Of a DNA stretch of 37,952 bases, positions 31,333-37,952 are shown in pieces. Each line of letters begins with the position of its first letter. Position 1 is the stretch's first letter. The stretch lies in NCBI GenBank assembly GCA_009773315.1, contig WRPE01000029.1:1-37952 (forward strand). Reading direction: 5' to 3'. Source of the stretch: Syntrophaceae bacterium (GTDB lineage Bacteria; Desulfobacterota; Syntrophia; Syntrophales; Smithellaceae). The notes under the pieces were generated by a model. That model made no database searches, was not told the DNA's origin, and was given only the letters and a program-made list of their open reading frames with translations. Made by a program: the position numbers and the translations under genes.

Positions 31333-32244
31333 CTAAGAATGGAGAATCCGTCCCGCATCCTTAAAATTGTAATTCCCGATTTTTTCGACACGGTTTTTAA
31401 ATTTATCCGATTGAAGCGTTTCGATAAAAGCCTGAATCCCCGGCTGAAAGAATGTGTTTTTATCGAGAATCATGTCAAAACGCTCATCGACCAAAGGCTG
31501 AAAATTCAGGTCCAGTATTTTGGCCACGGCTGCTGAAGCGATTCCCACATCGGCCTCACCCGAAATGAGGGAAAGTCCCACTTCAAAATGAGTATAGACT
31601 TCATTATCGTAGCCTGAAATATCTTTACCTTCGATTCTTCTATTTCTTAATTCATTATCCAGCAGAATCCTTATTCCTGAACCTTTTTGCCGGTTCACAA
31701 AATGTATTTTTTTGTGCGTTAGACTTTCCCACCCGTTGAAAATGTCCGTCTTGGATTTTGCAATCAGGAAACCAACCTGACGATAAAACAAATTGACAAC
31801 GACCGGTTGATGATCCGGGCAATACTGTTTCAAATATGGTGTATTATAGTCGTCGGTTTCCGGATCATACAGGTGAGAAAAAGCAATGTCTGTTAATCCT
31901 GTATTGAGCGCTGTCAGACCACTGACACTGCCTGTATTGGCGGAAAAAATATTAAAAGCCGGATGATCTTTTTTAATGGCTGTCAGCAGAATGTCCAGTA
32001 CCGGATCATTACTACCGGATGCCAGAAGTGCGCCTTCGATTTGGTTGATTCTTTTTCTGGCTTGCTGGAGACCGTCCTGAGCACTGCTTTGTAACCATTC
32101 ATCAATGAGCTTCACGGGAAAAATCCATTTCCCGGTCACCCGCGTGCAAGGGATTTTCCCAGCCTTAATGAGCAAATAAACCTGTTTTTCATGAATATCA
32201 AGATATTTGGCAACCTCTTTGGTGTTCATCAATTCGTTAGACAT
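31333..32244 (-). CDS. Excisionase-type HTH regulator with periplasmic-binding-like domain
   Basis: A 303-residue cytoplasmic regulator without signal peptide. Residues 1-55 are a HTH_17/excisionase-like DNA-binding domain (TKEVAKYLDIHEKQVYLLIKAGKIPCTRVTGKWIFPVKLIDEWL). Residues about 85-290 form a periplasmic-binding-like domain (GSVSGLTALNTGLTDIAFSHLYDP, KKIHFVNRQKGSGIRILLDNEL, SGEADVGIASAAVAKI) with the oxyanion-loop character of molybdate/tungstate sensors. GGAGG precedes the ATG. It heads the tup operon, so it probably senses tungstate or molybdate and controls uptake. It lacks the ModE-type domain. Confidence 0.88.
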   Translation of the reverse strand: MSNELMNTKEVAKYLDIHEKQVYLLIKAGKIPCTRVTGKWIFPVKLIDEWLQSSAQDGLQQARKRINQIEGALLASGSNDPVLDILLTAIKKDHPAFNIFSANTGSVSGLTALNTGLTDIAFSHLYDPETDDYNTPYLKQYCPDHQPVVVNLFYRQVGFLIAKSKTDIFNGWESLTHKKIHFVNRQKGSGIRILLDNELRNRRIEGKDISGYDNEVYTHFEVGLSLISGEADVGIASAAVAKILDLNFQPLVDERFDMILDKNTFFQPGIQAFIETLQSDKFKNRVEKIGNYNFKDAGRILHS

Positions 32245-32271
32245 AAAACCTCCTTCAAGTATACGAGTTGC

Positions 32272-32300
32272 TAGTTAAAACATATCATCTAATTTATCAA
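32272..32300 (-). promoter_or_regulatory. Promoter of the regulator/tup operon
   Basis: TTGATA (32295-32300) and TAACTA (32272-32277) on the minus strand with a 17-base spacer; the start codon is 28 bases beyond the -10 box. Confidence 0.5.
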
Positions 32301-32363
32301 GAATATTATTCCAAATTCCGACTTACGATTACTTTTAATTTTTAGAATTGTTTTCTATGATTT

Positions 32364-32420
32364 GACCTGGATATAAATTATCCATCCACATGCAAAATAT
32401 GGGTAAGCAGGTCCTTTTTT
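32364..32420 (+). other. Foldable element with closing stem and U-run
   Basis: GACCTG (32364-32369) and CAGGTC (32408-32413) enclose two small hairpins, GATA/TATC (32370-32382) and ATCCACAT/ATATGGGT (near 32384-32404, one mismatch), a three-way junction. Six T follow at 32415-32420 on the plus strand. It lies upstream of the tolC promoter, so it would have to be a separate short RNA or a terminator. No known riboswitch consensus was recognised. Confidence 0.3.
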
Positions 32421-32550
32421 CATTTCTTCTGTACTTGAAATATTTTTTATTTTCATCATATTTGTCTATGATAATGAATAATTGCGTTATTTATGTGCTG
32501 TATGGCATAAAAATTGATTTAACTGAACAAAATGTATTCATGATATACAA

Positions 32551-32579
32551 TTGCTAAGCGATCATAGAATACCTATACT
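32551..32579 (+). promoter_or_regulatory. Promoter of the tolC-macAB operon
   Basis: TTGCTA (32551-32556) and TATACT (32574-32579) with a 17-base spacer. Transcription would begin near 32586, about 60 bases before tolC. Confidence 0.6.
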
Positions 32580-32604
32580 TACATATTAACACAGTAAGGA
32601 TCTT

Positions 32605-32652
32605 GTGAATAATTTTTTGAAAGGTATTTTAAAAACTATCTGCAATGCATAA
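32605..32652 (+). CDS. Short ORF coupled to tolC
   Basis: A 15-codon reading frame begins with GTG at 32605 after AAGGA (32596-32600) and ends with TAA at 32650-32652, overlapping the tolC ATG (32645). The predicted peptide is MNNFLKGILKTICNA. The tolC start itself has no visible ribosome binding site, so translation of this ORF could deliver ribosomes to tolC. The alternative is chance: it is short and AT-rich. Confidence 0.35.
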   Translation: MNNFLKGILKTICNA

Positions 32653-33922
32653 AAAAATTTGGCTTCTTGTTTTATTGCTTATCATGTCGGGTAAAAGTCT
32701 CCCGGCGGCGGAAAGGATTCAAAAAGGGGATGTCCTGACACTCCAGCAATGCATTGATACCGCCATCAAAAATCATCCCGCAATCGATGCGGCTGCCGGC
32801 ATAATCAGGCAATCGGAAAGTAAAATCGGCCAGGCCAGAGCTGGGTATTATCCGCAAATTAACTTTCAGTTGGGCTATTCACGAATCGGTCCGGCGTCCA
32901 CATCCCTGCGGAGCGATCCCTATAATTACTACTCCAATGCCCTGAATCTTAATCAAACATTGTTTGATTTCGGCAAAACGTCATCATCGGTCGATATACA
33001 GATATTGACGAAACAATCCACCGAAGCGGACTTTCAGAATACGGTTGCGTCCCTCGTTCTCGGCGTTAAGGAAACTTACTATTCTTTTCTCAAAGCAAAA
33101 ATGAGCGAGACCGTCGCAAAAGAAACGGTCAATCAGTTTCAGCAACACTTTGACGTTGCTGAAACGTTTTTTCAAACGGGAAAAAGCTCTAAGATTGATG
33201 TCACCAGCGCCGAAGTCAACCTCAGCAATGCCCGCATTCAGTTGATTTCCGTTCAAAATGCCCTGCATATCGCGCGGGTGAACCTGAACAAAGCCATGGG
33301 AGTGATCTCCGCACCCGAATACAATGTTGAGAATAAATTTCATCTGGAGCTGATCAATATTTCTTTTGAAGCCGCCCTGGCGCAGGCGTATGAAAACAGG
33401 CCGGAACTTCTCTCCACCGCTTTGAAAAAAGAAGCTCTGGAAAAAAGCATCGATCTGAATAAAAAAGGTTACCTGCCCGTGCTTTCCGGCAATGCCGCCT
33501 ATGGTTACGCGGGAGACGACACCTCCAGGGATAAATCATGGAATGTCGGCATTGCCCTGGCCTTCCCTCTTTTCACCGGGCTTTCCACCAAATATGCCGT
33601 TGACGAAGCCAGAGCCAACCTGGACGTTGCCAGAGCCAATGAAGAATCGCTCAGGCAGACGGTCTATCAGGAAGTGCAATCGGCGTGGCTGAACCGCAGG
33701 GAGGCTTTTGAACGCATTGAGGCCGGCAGAGTCATTGTGCGCCAGGCCGAGGAAAACGTAGAACTTGCCAAAGGACGATACGAAACAGGTGTGGGCAATT
33801 CCATCGAGATCACGGATGCCATGATCAAGCTCAATAATGCCAAAATGACTTACATCACTGCCTTGTCCGACTTCAGTGTAGCGCAGGCCCGCCTCGAAAA
33901 AGCCATGGGAGTAAAAAAATGA
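32645..33922 (+). CDS. TolC-family outer-membrane efflux protein
   Basis: A 425-residue protein. The signal peptide (about 1-22, ending LPAAE) is followed by the duplicated TolC/OEP pattern: LTLQQCIDTAIKNHPAIDAAAGII with long helices, FQLGYSRIG and YNYYSNALNLNQTLFDFGKT strands, then the second repeat (RPELLSTALKKEALEKSIDLNKKGYLPVLSGNAAYGY, NVGIALAFPLFTGLSTKYAVDEARANL). It forms a trimeric channel across the outer membrane and periplasm. It overlaps macA by ATGA and heads a tripartite export operon. In-frame TAA just upstream rules out a longer N-terminus. Confidence 0.93.
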   Translation: MHKKIWLLVLLLIMSGKSLPAAERIQKGDVLTLQQCIDTAIKNHPAIDAAAGIIRQSESKIGQARAGYYPQINFQLGYSRIGPASTSLRSDPYNYYSNALNLNQTLFDFGKTSSSVDIQILTKQSTEADFQNTVASLVLGVKETYYSFLKAKMSETVAKETVNQFQQHFDVAETFFQTGKSSKIDVTSAEVNLSNARIQLISVQNALHIARVNLNKAMGVISAPEYNVENKFHLELINISFEAALAQAYENRPELLSTALKKEALEKSIDLNKKGYLPVLSGNAAYGYAGDDTSRDKSWNVGIALAFPLFTGLSTKYAVDEARANLDVARANEESLRQTVYQEVQSAWLNRREAFERIEAGRVIVRQAEENVELAKGRYETGVGNSIEITDAMIKLNNAKMTYITALSDFSVAQARLEKAMGVKK

Positions 33923-35085
33923 AAAAAATTATTATTGCCGTCGTCATTCTGATTTTGATCCTCATCGGCGTTTTCGTCTTCTTCCAAAAAAGCAATAAAG
34001 CGCCTGAATACATCACGCAGAAGGCGGACAAAGGCGACATCCGCGCAACGGTTTCCGCCACGGGAACCGTCAACGCCGTCACCACCGTTCTGGTCGGCAC
34101 ACAGGTGTCCGGCACGATCAGGCAGCTTTTTGTCGATTACAACGCCATGGTCAAACAGGGACAGCTGCTGGCTCAAATTGATCCGGCCTCGTTTGAAGCG
34201 CAAGCGGCGCAAGCATCCGCCAATTTGTCCCTGTCCCGGGCCAATCTGGAAAAATCCAAGGTCGCCCTGCGCGATACGATTTCCGTGTTTGAACGAAACA
34301 AAATTCTTTACGGGAAAAATTTTATTTCCAAACACGATCTGGACACGTCCGAAACCACTTACCTTTCAGCCCTGGCTCAGATCAAGGCGTCCGAGGCACA
34401 GGTTGACCAGACGCGGGCGGCGCTCAATCTCGCCCAAACGAATCTTCGCTATACGCGGATTGTTTCCCCGGTCAACGGGATAGTGATTTCGCGCAGCATC
34501 GACGTGGGACAGACGGTGGCGGCCAGTTTCCAGACGCCGACGCTCTTTACCATCGCCCAGGATCTGACAAAAATGCAGATCGTCGCCAGTGTGGATGAGG
34601 CGGACATCGGCCGAATAAAGAGCCGTCAACCCGTAACCTTTACCGTCGATGCCTACCCCGATCTGATGTTTAAAGGCAATGTTTCGGAAATCCGTAATGC
34701 GCCGACCACCGTCCAGAATGTGGTCACCTACGAGGTGATTGTCAAAGTGGACAATCCGGATTTGAAACTCAAACCCGGTATGACGGCCAATGTGTCGGTC
34801 ATTATCGACGATAAAAAAGGCATTTTACGGATTCCCAACGCCGCGCTCAGAGTCAAAATACAGGACAAGAAATTTACGGAAGCGGCGCCCAAAGGTACGG
34901 GTATCTGGGTTCTGGAGGATAAAAAACCGAAGCGCGTCCCTCTGACCATCGGCATCAGTAACAATCGCTTCACAGAAGTCCTATCCGGAGATATTTCCGA
35001 GCGCGACGCGATTATCGTGGAGGTCAAAGATAATAATCAAAAAACGAACACACCGTCAAGCCGGCCCCCCGGCCCGAGGTTTTAA
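33919..35085 (+). CDS. Periplasmic adaptor protein, MacA/HlyD type
   Basis: A 388-residue membrane-fusion protein. A single N-terminal membrane anchor (about 4-22) is followed by lipoyl halves (TVLVGTQVSGTIRQLFVDYNAMVKQGQLLAQID and TRIVSPVNGIVISRSIDVGQTV) on either side of a long coiled-coil hairpin (about 90-175), then beta-barrel and membrane-proximal domains (VDEADIGRIK, LKPGMTANVSVII). It links the MacB-type transporter to TolC. It overlaps tolC by four bases and is five bases from the ATPase gene. Substrates of such pumps include macrolides, peptides and lipids; none can be chosen here. Confidence 0.93.
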   Translation: MKKIIIAVVILILILIGVFVFFQKSNKAPEYITQKADKGDIRATVSATGTVNAVTTVLVGTQVSGTIRQLFVDYNAMVKQGQLLAQIDPASFEAQAAQASANLSLSRANLEKSKVALRDTISVFERNKILYGKNFISKHDLDTSETTYLSALAQIKASEAQVDQTRAALNLAQTNLRYTRIVSPVNGIVISRSIDVGQTVAASFQTPTLFTIAQDLTKMQIVASVDEADIGRIKSRQPVTFTVDAYPDLMFKGNVSEIRNAPTTVQNVVTYEVIVKVDNPDLKLKPGMTANVSVIIDDKKGILRIPNAALRVKIQDKKFTEAAPKGTGIWVLEDKKPKRVPLTIGISNNRFTEVLSGDISERDAIIVEVKDNNQKTNTPSSRPPGPRF

Positions 35086-35090
35086 GGATT

Positions 35091-35780
35091 ATGGCTCTTA
35101 TTGAAACGGATCAGCTGGAAAAGAAATACGAGGTCGGGGACAGTATCGTTCACGCCCTGGACAATGTTTCTCTTCAGATTTCCGCGGGGGAATTTGTCGC
35201 GGTGATGGGGCCGTCCGGCTCCGGCAAATCCACGTTCATGAATGTGATCGGCTGCCTGGATGTGCCGACCGCCGGCCGGTATCTGCTGGACGGCATCGAT
35301 GTAGGCCGGATGGGCCGTAACGCGCTTGCGGAGATTCGCAACCAAAAAATCGGATTTGTTTTTCAGGGCTTCAATCTTCTCTCCCGCACGACCGCGCTGG
35401 AAAACGTAGAAGTGCCCCTGCTCTATAGTGCAAGCACTCCCAAAGATCACAAAAACAAAGGCCGGGAAGCGCTGAAACTTTTAGGATTGGAGGAACGGCA
35501 GCATCATCATCCCAATCAGCTTTCCGGCGGGCAGCAGCAGCGGGTGGCCATCGCCCGCGCCTTGGTCAACGATGCGCCGCTGATTCTGGCCGACGAACCA
35601 ACGGGCAATCTGGACACCAAAACCAGCATGGAAATCATGGAGCTCTTTGTCCGGCTTAATGAAGAAAAAAAAATCACGATTGTTCTGGTCACCCATGAAC
35701 CGGACATCTCGACTTTCAGCAAGCGCATCATCCGCTTTCTTGATGGAAAAATTGTCAACGACGAGGATAACAAAAGATGA
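35091..35780 (+). CDS. ABC transporter ATPase, MacB/LolD type
   Basis: A 229-residue ATPase: Walker [13 protein letters not shown] (about 40-51), Q-loop [18 protein letters not shown], signature [16 protein letters not shown], Walker [14 protein letters not shown], and H-loop VTHEPDI. These sequences place it in the MacB/LolD/FtsE subfamily that drives mechanotransmission rather than classical substrate translocation. In E. coli MacB the ATPase and permease are one chain; here they are separate genes overlapping by ATGA. Confidence 0.95.
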   Translation: MALIETDQLEKKYEVGDSIVHALDNVSLQISAGEFVAVMGPSGSGKSTFMNVIGCLDVPTAGRYLLDGIDVGRMGRNALAEIRNQKIGFVFQGFNLLSRTTALENVEVPLLYSASTPKDHKNKGREALKLLGLEERQHHHPNQLSGGQQQRVAIARALVNDAPLILADEPTGNLDTKTSMEIMELFVRLNEEKKITIVLVTHEPDISTFSKRIIRFLDGKIVNDEDNKR

Positions 35781-37006
35781 TCAATGTTCCCTCAACCGTT
35801 AAAATTTCACTGCGCGCATTGCGCGTCAATAAGATGCGCTCGGCTTTAACCATGCTGGGGATCATCATCGGCGTCGCCGCAGTCATCACCATGCTGGCCG
35901 TGGGAAGAGGCGCCAGCAATAAGATTTCCGAACAGATTGCCACTGTGGGCAGCAACCTGATTATCGTGCTTCCGGGCTCAACGATGGCCAGCGGCATCCG
36001 GCTGGGCAGCGGCGCTTCCCAGAACCTGACCCGCGCCGACGCCGAGGCCATCAAAAACGAATGCTCCGCGGTGTCTACGACCGCGCCGATTTTAAACGGC
36101 AGCGCGCAAATCGTTTACGGCAATCAAAACTGGGCGACCACTGTCTTCGGTACGGATGAAGGCATGCTGGAAGTGAGAGAATGGCCGCTGTCTTCCGGCC
36201 GGAATTTTTACGAGCAGGAAATCCGCAGCGGCGCCAAGGTCTGCATTCTGGGAAGAACCGTTGTGGACAATCTCTTCGGCAACGACGATCCGCTTCACAA
36301 GGCCATTCGGATCAAAAAAGTGCCGTTCGTCGTGATCGGCGTTTTGGAATCGAAAGGCCAGTCTATGATGGGTCAGGATCAGGACGACATTATTTATGTG
36401 CCGGTCAGCACCGCGCAAAGAAACCTCTTCGGCCGGTGGTTTCCGGGAACCGTGCGATCAATTATGGTTAAGGCCGAAAGCACGGAGGCACTGGAAAGGG
36501 CCGAAAAACAGATCAAAGAACTGCTGCGGCAAAGACATCGTATCGGCCCGGGTCAGGAAGATGATTTTACCGTCCGCAATCTCACGCAAATGATGCAAAT
36601 GGCGGAGCAGGCCTCCAACGTTATGGCGCTCTTACTGGCCGCCATTGCCAGCGTGTCGCTGCTGGTGGGCGGCATCGGCATCATGAACATCATGCTGGTG
36701 TCCGTCACGGAAAGAACAAGGGAAATCGGCATCCGCATGGCCGTCGGCGCCAAATCCTGGGATATTCGCCTGCAATTCATCATCGAAGCAGTCATTCTTT
36801 CTCTCATCGGCGGTCTGATCGGTGTTTTGCTGGGAATTCTTGCCGCGGAATTTCTCTCTTTCTTTGCCGGATGGACCATTTTGATCTCGACCTATTCCGT
36901 GGTGCTGTCTTTCGGTTTTTCGGGCCTCGTCGGTATTTTCTTCGGTTTCTATCCGGCCTATAAAGCCTCCCTGATGAATCCCATCGACGCTTTGCGTCAC
37001 GAATAG
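35777..37006 (+). CDS. MacB-type permease (FtsX family)
   Basis: A 409-residue type VII ABC permease. One N-terminal membrane helix ([20 protein letters not shown], about 22-41) is followed by a large periplasmic domain (about 55-280), and three membrane helices with the family hallmark [31 protein letters not shown] (about 293-323). The C-terminus ends NPIDALRHE, typical of MacB. It forms the dimeric membrane core that works with the adaptor and TolC. It is the last gene of the operon; no clear terminator follows, only the inverted repeat at 37010-37072. Confidence 0.94.
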   Translation: MINVPSTVKISLRALRVNKMRSALTMLGIIIGVAAVITMLAVGRGASNKISEQIATVGSNLIIVLPGSTMASGIRLGSGASQNLTRADAEAIKNECSAVSTTAPILNGSAQIVYGNQNWATTVFGTDEGMLEVREWPLSSGRNFYEQEIRSGAKVCILGRTVVDNLFGNDDPLHKAIRIKKVPFVVIGVLESKGQSMMGQDQDDIIYVPVSTAQRNLFGRWFPGTVRSIMVKAESTEALERAEKQIKELLRQRHRIGPGQEDDFTVRNLTQMMQMAEQASNVMALLLAAIASVSLLVGGIGIMNIMLVSVTERTREIGIRMAVGAKSWDIRLQFIIEAVILSLIGGLIGVLLGILAAEFLSFFAGWTILISTYSVVLSFGFSGLVGIFFGFYPAYKASLMNPIDALRHE

Positions 37007-37009
37007 ATC

Positions 37010-37072
37010 GACAGAATAATTATATTGACCTATACAGGCATTTACGGTAAGATCCTTACCAATTATTCTGTC
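37010..37072. repeat. 12-bp inverted repeat enclosing a second hairpin
   Basis: GACAGAATAATT (37010-37021) is exactly complementary to 37061-37072. Next to the right arm is a second perfect hairpin, GGTAAG/CTTACC (37046-37051 and 37055-37060). Eight or more A follow on the plus strand, so it is not an ordinary terminator. A promoter-like TTGACC (37025-37030) and TAAGAT (37048-37053), 17-base spacer, lies inside it and points at the biotinyl-protein gene. Confidence 0.6.
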
Positions 37073-37149
37073 AAAAAAAAATGGTCAGATTGATGAATTT
37101 ATTAAGATTTTGAATAAAATTTCAAGAAAGGGAGGCACAGAAAAGAACT

Positions 37150-37365
37150 ATGAGTACGGAAATTAAAGCTCCCATGGCGGGGAAAATATCTAGTATTACA
37201 GCAAGCTTAGGTGATCAAGTTAAAGAAGATGATGAGATAATCGTCATGGTTGCTATGAAAATGGAAATTCCCGTTGACGCACCGTGTGCAGGAACCATCA
37301 AGGAAATCAACGTCAAGATAGGCGATTCCGTTAACGAAGGACAAGTGCTGGCCATTCTCGACTAG
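37150..37365 (+). CDS. Stand-alone biotinyl-carrier (biotin/lipoyl) domain protein
   Basis: A 71-residue protein that is almost exactly one biotinyl domain. It opens with IKAPMAGKI, has the biotinylation site VAMKME (Lys at about 37) and closes with GTIKEINVKIGDSVNEGQVLAIL. Such small proteins supply the carboxy-biotin carrier of acyl-CoA carboxylases or Na+-pumping decarboxylases encoded elsewhere. No carboxylase or decarboxylase genes are in the window. A GGGAGG lies rather far upstream (14 bases). An intrinsic terminator follows. Confidence 0.92.
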   Translation: MSTEIKAPMAGKISSITASLGDQVKEDDEIIVMVAMKMEIPVDAPCAGTIKEINVKIGDSVNEGQVLAILD

Positions 37366-37395
37366 TCCGAATCTTTTTATCCGGAAAGAAATACC

Positions 37396-37443
37396 AAACC
37401 CGTTGTATTTACGCCTCAGTCGCAAATCAACGGGTTTGTTTTA
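37396..37443 (+). terminator. Terminator after the biotinyl-protein gene
   Basis: AAACCCGTTG (37396-37405) pairs with CAACGGGTTT (37428-37437), 10 bp, loop of 22 bases, followed by GTTTTA. The long loop lowers certainty. Confidence 0.6.
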
Positions 37444-37518
37444 CTGAGGATGTGCTGTAATTTTGCATCAACCTTCACCTAAAGATTACGTAAAGAATGA
37501 CCAGGGAGAATCATCCTG

Positions 37519-37851
37519 ATGATAACTAAAAAGGATCTCTTTGCCGATATATCAGATGATCTAAAGGACGAACTTATTGAAACCATTCTCCAAACCTCCA
37601 ATTTTCGTATCGAAAGAATTGTTTCCCATGGTCATAATTCAATGGACGGCTCTTGGTGCGATCAATCTGACAATGAATGGGTTATTCTTTTAAAGGGAAG
37701 CGCTGCCCTTCGTTTTGAAAATCAATCTCAACTCATCAGGATGAATCCCGGTGACTACCTTCATATTGAGAAACATGTTAAGCATCGGCTGGAGTGGACA
37801 AATCCTGAGCAAGAGACCATCTGGCTTGCCGTCCATTATTCAAATATATAG
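37519..37851 (+). CDS. Cupin-domain protein
   Basis: A 110-residue single-domain cupin. The first cupin motif is degenerate: the region SHGHNSMDGSWCDQSDNEWVILLKGSAAL keeps the His, and a Glu after Asn, of the metal-binding set. The second motif is MNPGDYLHIEKHVKHRLEWT, with PGD and a late His. Small cupins of this kind bind a metal or small ligand; the reaction is unknown. No strong ribosome binding site other than AGGGAG about 12 bases upstream. It stands between the terminator and a convergent partial gene. Confidence 0.82.
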   Translation: MITKKDLFADISDDLKDELIETILQTSNFRIERIVSHGHNSMDGSWCDQSDNEWVILLKGSAALRFENQSQLIRMNPGDYLHIEKHVKHRLEWTNPEQETIWLAVHYSNI

Positions 37852-37870
37852 TGTCACTACTGTCCCAACG

Positions 37871-37952
37871 TTAGTTGAATAAATTCAATTGGTTGTTGTC
37901 TTCGGTGTTTTCTTCAATCACCTCAGTATCCGTAAACGCTTGTAAAAGCGGT
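37871..37952 (-). CDS. C-terminus of a protein ending in a clamp-binding-like motif (partial)
   Basis: The frame is open from the window edge to TAA at 37871-37873. It encodes 26 residues: PLLQAFTDTEVIEE, then NTEDNNQLNLFN at the end. QLNLF matches the consensus QL(S/D)LF by which DNA polymerases IV, MutS and other replication or repair proteins bind the beta sliding clamp, and it is at the very end as in DinB-type polymerases. The acidic tail before it looks like a flexible linker. The body of the gene is outside the window, so the identity is unknown. Confidence 0.5.
   Translation of the reverse strand, partial: PLLQAFTDTEVIEENTEDNNQLNLFN

Larger units (their letters stand above)
32245..32644. 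other. Divergent intergenic region, no protein gene apart from a short leader ORF
   Basis: This 400-base AT-rich stretch separates the tup regulator from the export operon. It holds the regulator promoter (32272-32300), a foldable element (32364-32420), the tolC promoter (32551-32579) and the start of a short coupled ORF (32605-32652). No other ORF or repeat was seen. Confidence 0.8.

Noticed and set aside
1-37952. CRISPR array
   Set aside because: No series of regularly spaced direct repeats and no cas genes were seen.

Overview
The window reads as a chromosomal segment of an anaerobic Desulfobacterota (former Deltaproteobacteria) organism, plausibly of the Syntrophus/Smithella type. The pointers are a branched-chain-type ABC transporter operon with an embedded acyl-CoA ligase, a tungstate TupABC transporter with its own regulator, a RecJ/DUF4911 neighbourhood, a phenylacetate-CoA-ligase-like enzyme and moderate GC. 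This assignment is inference; no rRNA is present.

Layout. 1-310: a possible structured RNA on the minus strand with its own promoter, divergent from rpmB. 311-4697: housekeeping genes (rpmB, a Zn-dependent phospholipase-C-like protein, DUF4911, recJ) and a PaaK-like ligase. 4747-12227: a defence and addiction island. It starts with a short dispersed repeat and carries a complete Type III restriction-modification system (mod and res) with a YhcG-type nuclease between them, the stump of a dinD-like gene, a ParE toxin/antitoxin pair, a HicB antitoxin frameshifted near its end, and a remnant of a duplicated antitoxin. 12285-19472: a LivFMHGJ-type transporter operon with an AMP-forming acyl-CoA ligase. 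19508-22650: citrate synthase and a divergent exported TolB-N/VCBS-repeat protein. 22654-27022: tRNA-Met(CAU), a YheT-like hydrolase, a Nudix hydrolase with a split Nudix box, a phosphomannomutase/phosphoglucomutase and a DUF1566 lipoprotein. 27048-28329: an aldo/keto reductase and a PaaI-like thioesterase. 28513-32244: tungstate uptake and its regulator. 32551-37006: a tripartite TolC-MacA-MacB export operon. 37010-37952: a stand-alone biotinyl carrier domain, a cupin, and the C-terminus of a gene ending in a sliding-clamp-binding motif.

The strongest new observation is in the leader of the transporter operon (19268-19472). It has a good sigma-70 promoter and a 30-codon leader peptide with a run of Phe/Tyr codons. 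Four segments can pair alternatively, 1:2 and 3:4 against 2:3, and an intrinsic terminator lies about 40 bases before the binding-protein gene. This is the geometry of a classical ribosome-mediated attenuator, but it sits in front of a transporter plus acyl-CoA ligase rather than a biosynthetic operon. A reasonable inference is that the operon imports and activates an aromatic acid, such as an arylacetate that anaerobes can carboxylate reductively to Phe/Tyr, and is switched on when charged Phe/Tyr tRNA is scarce.

Other signals worth attention: hairpins placed between the binding-protein gene and the rest of both ABC operons, a thioesterase that seems to need a non-AUG start, a short leader ORF coupled to tolC, and several strong inverted repeats in intergenic DNA.
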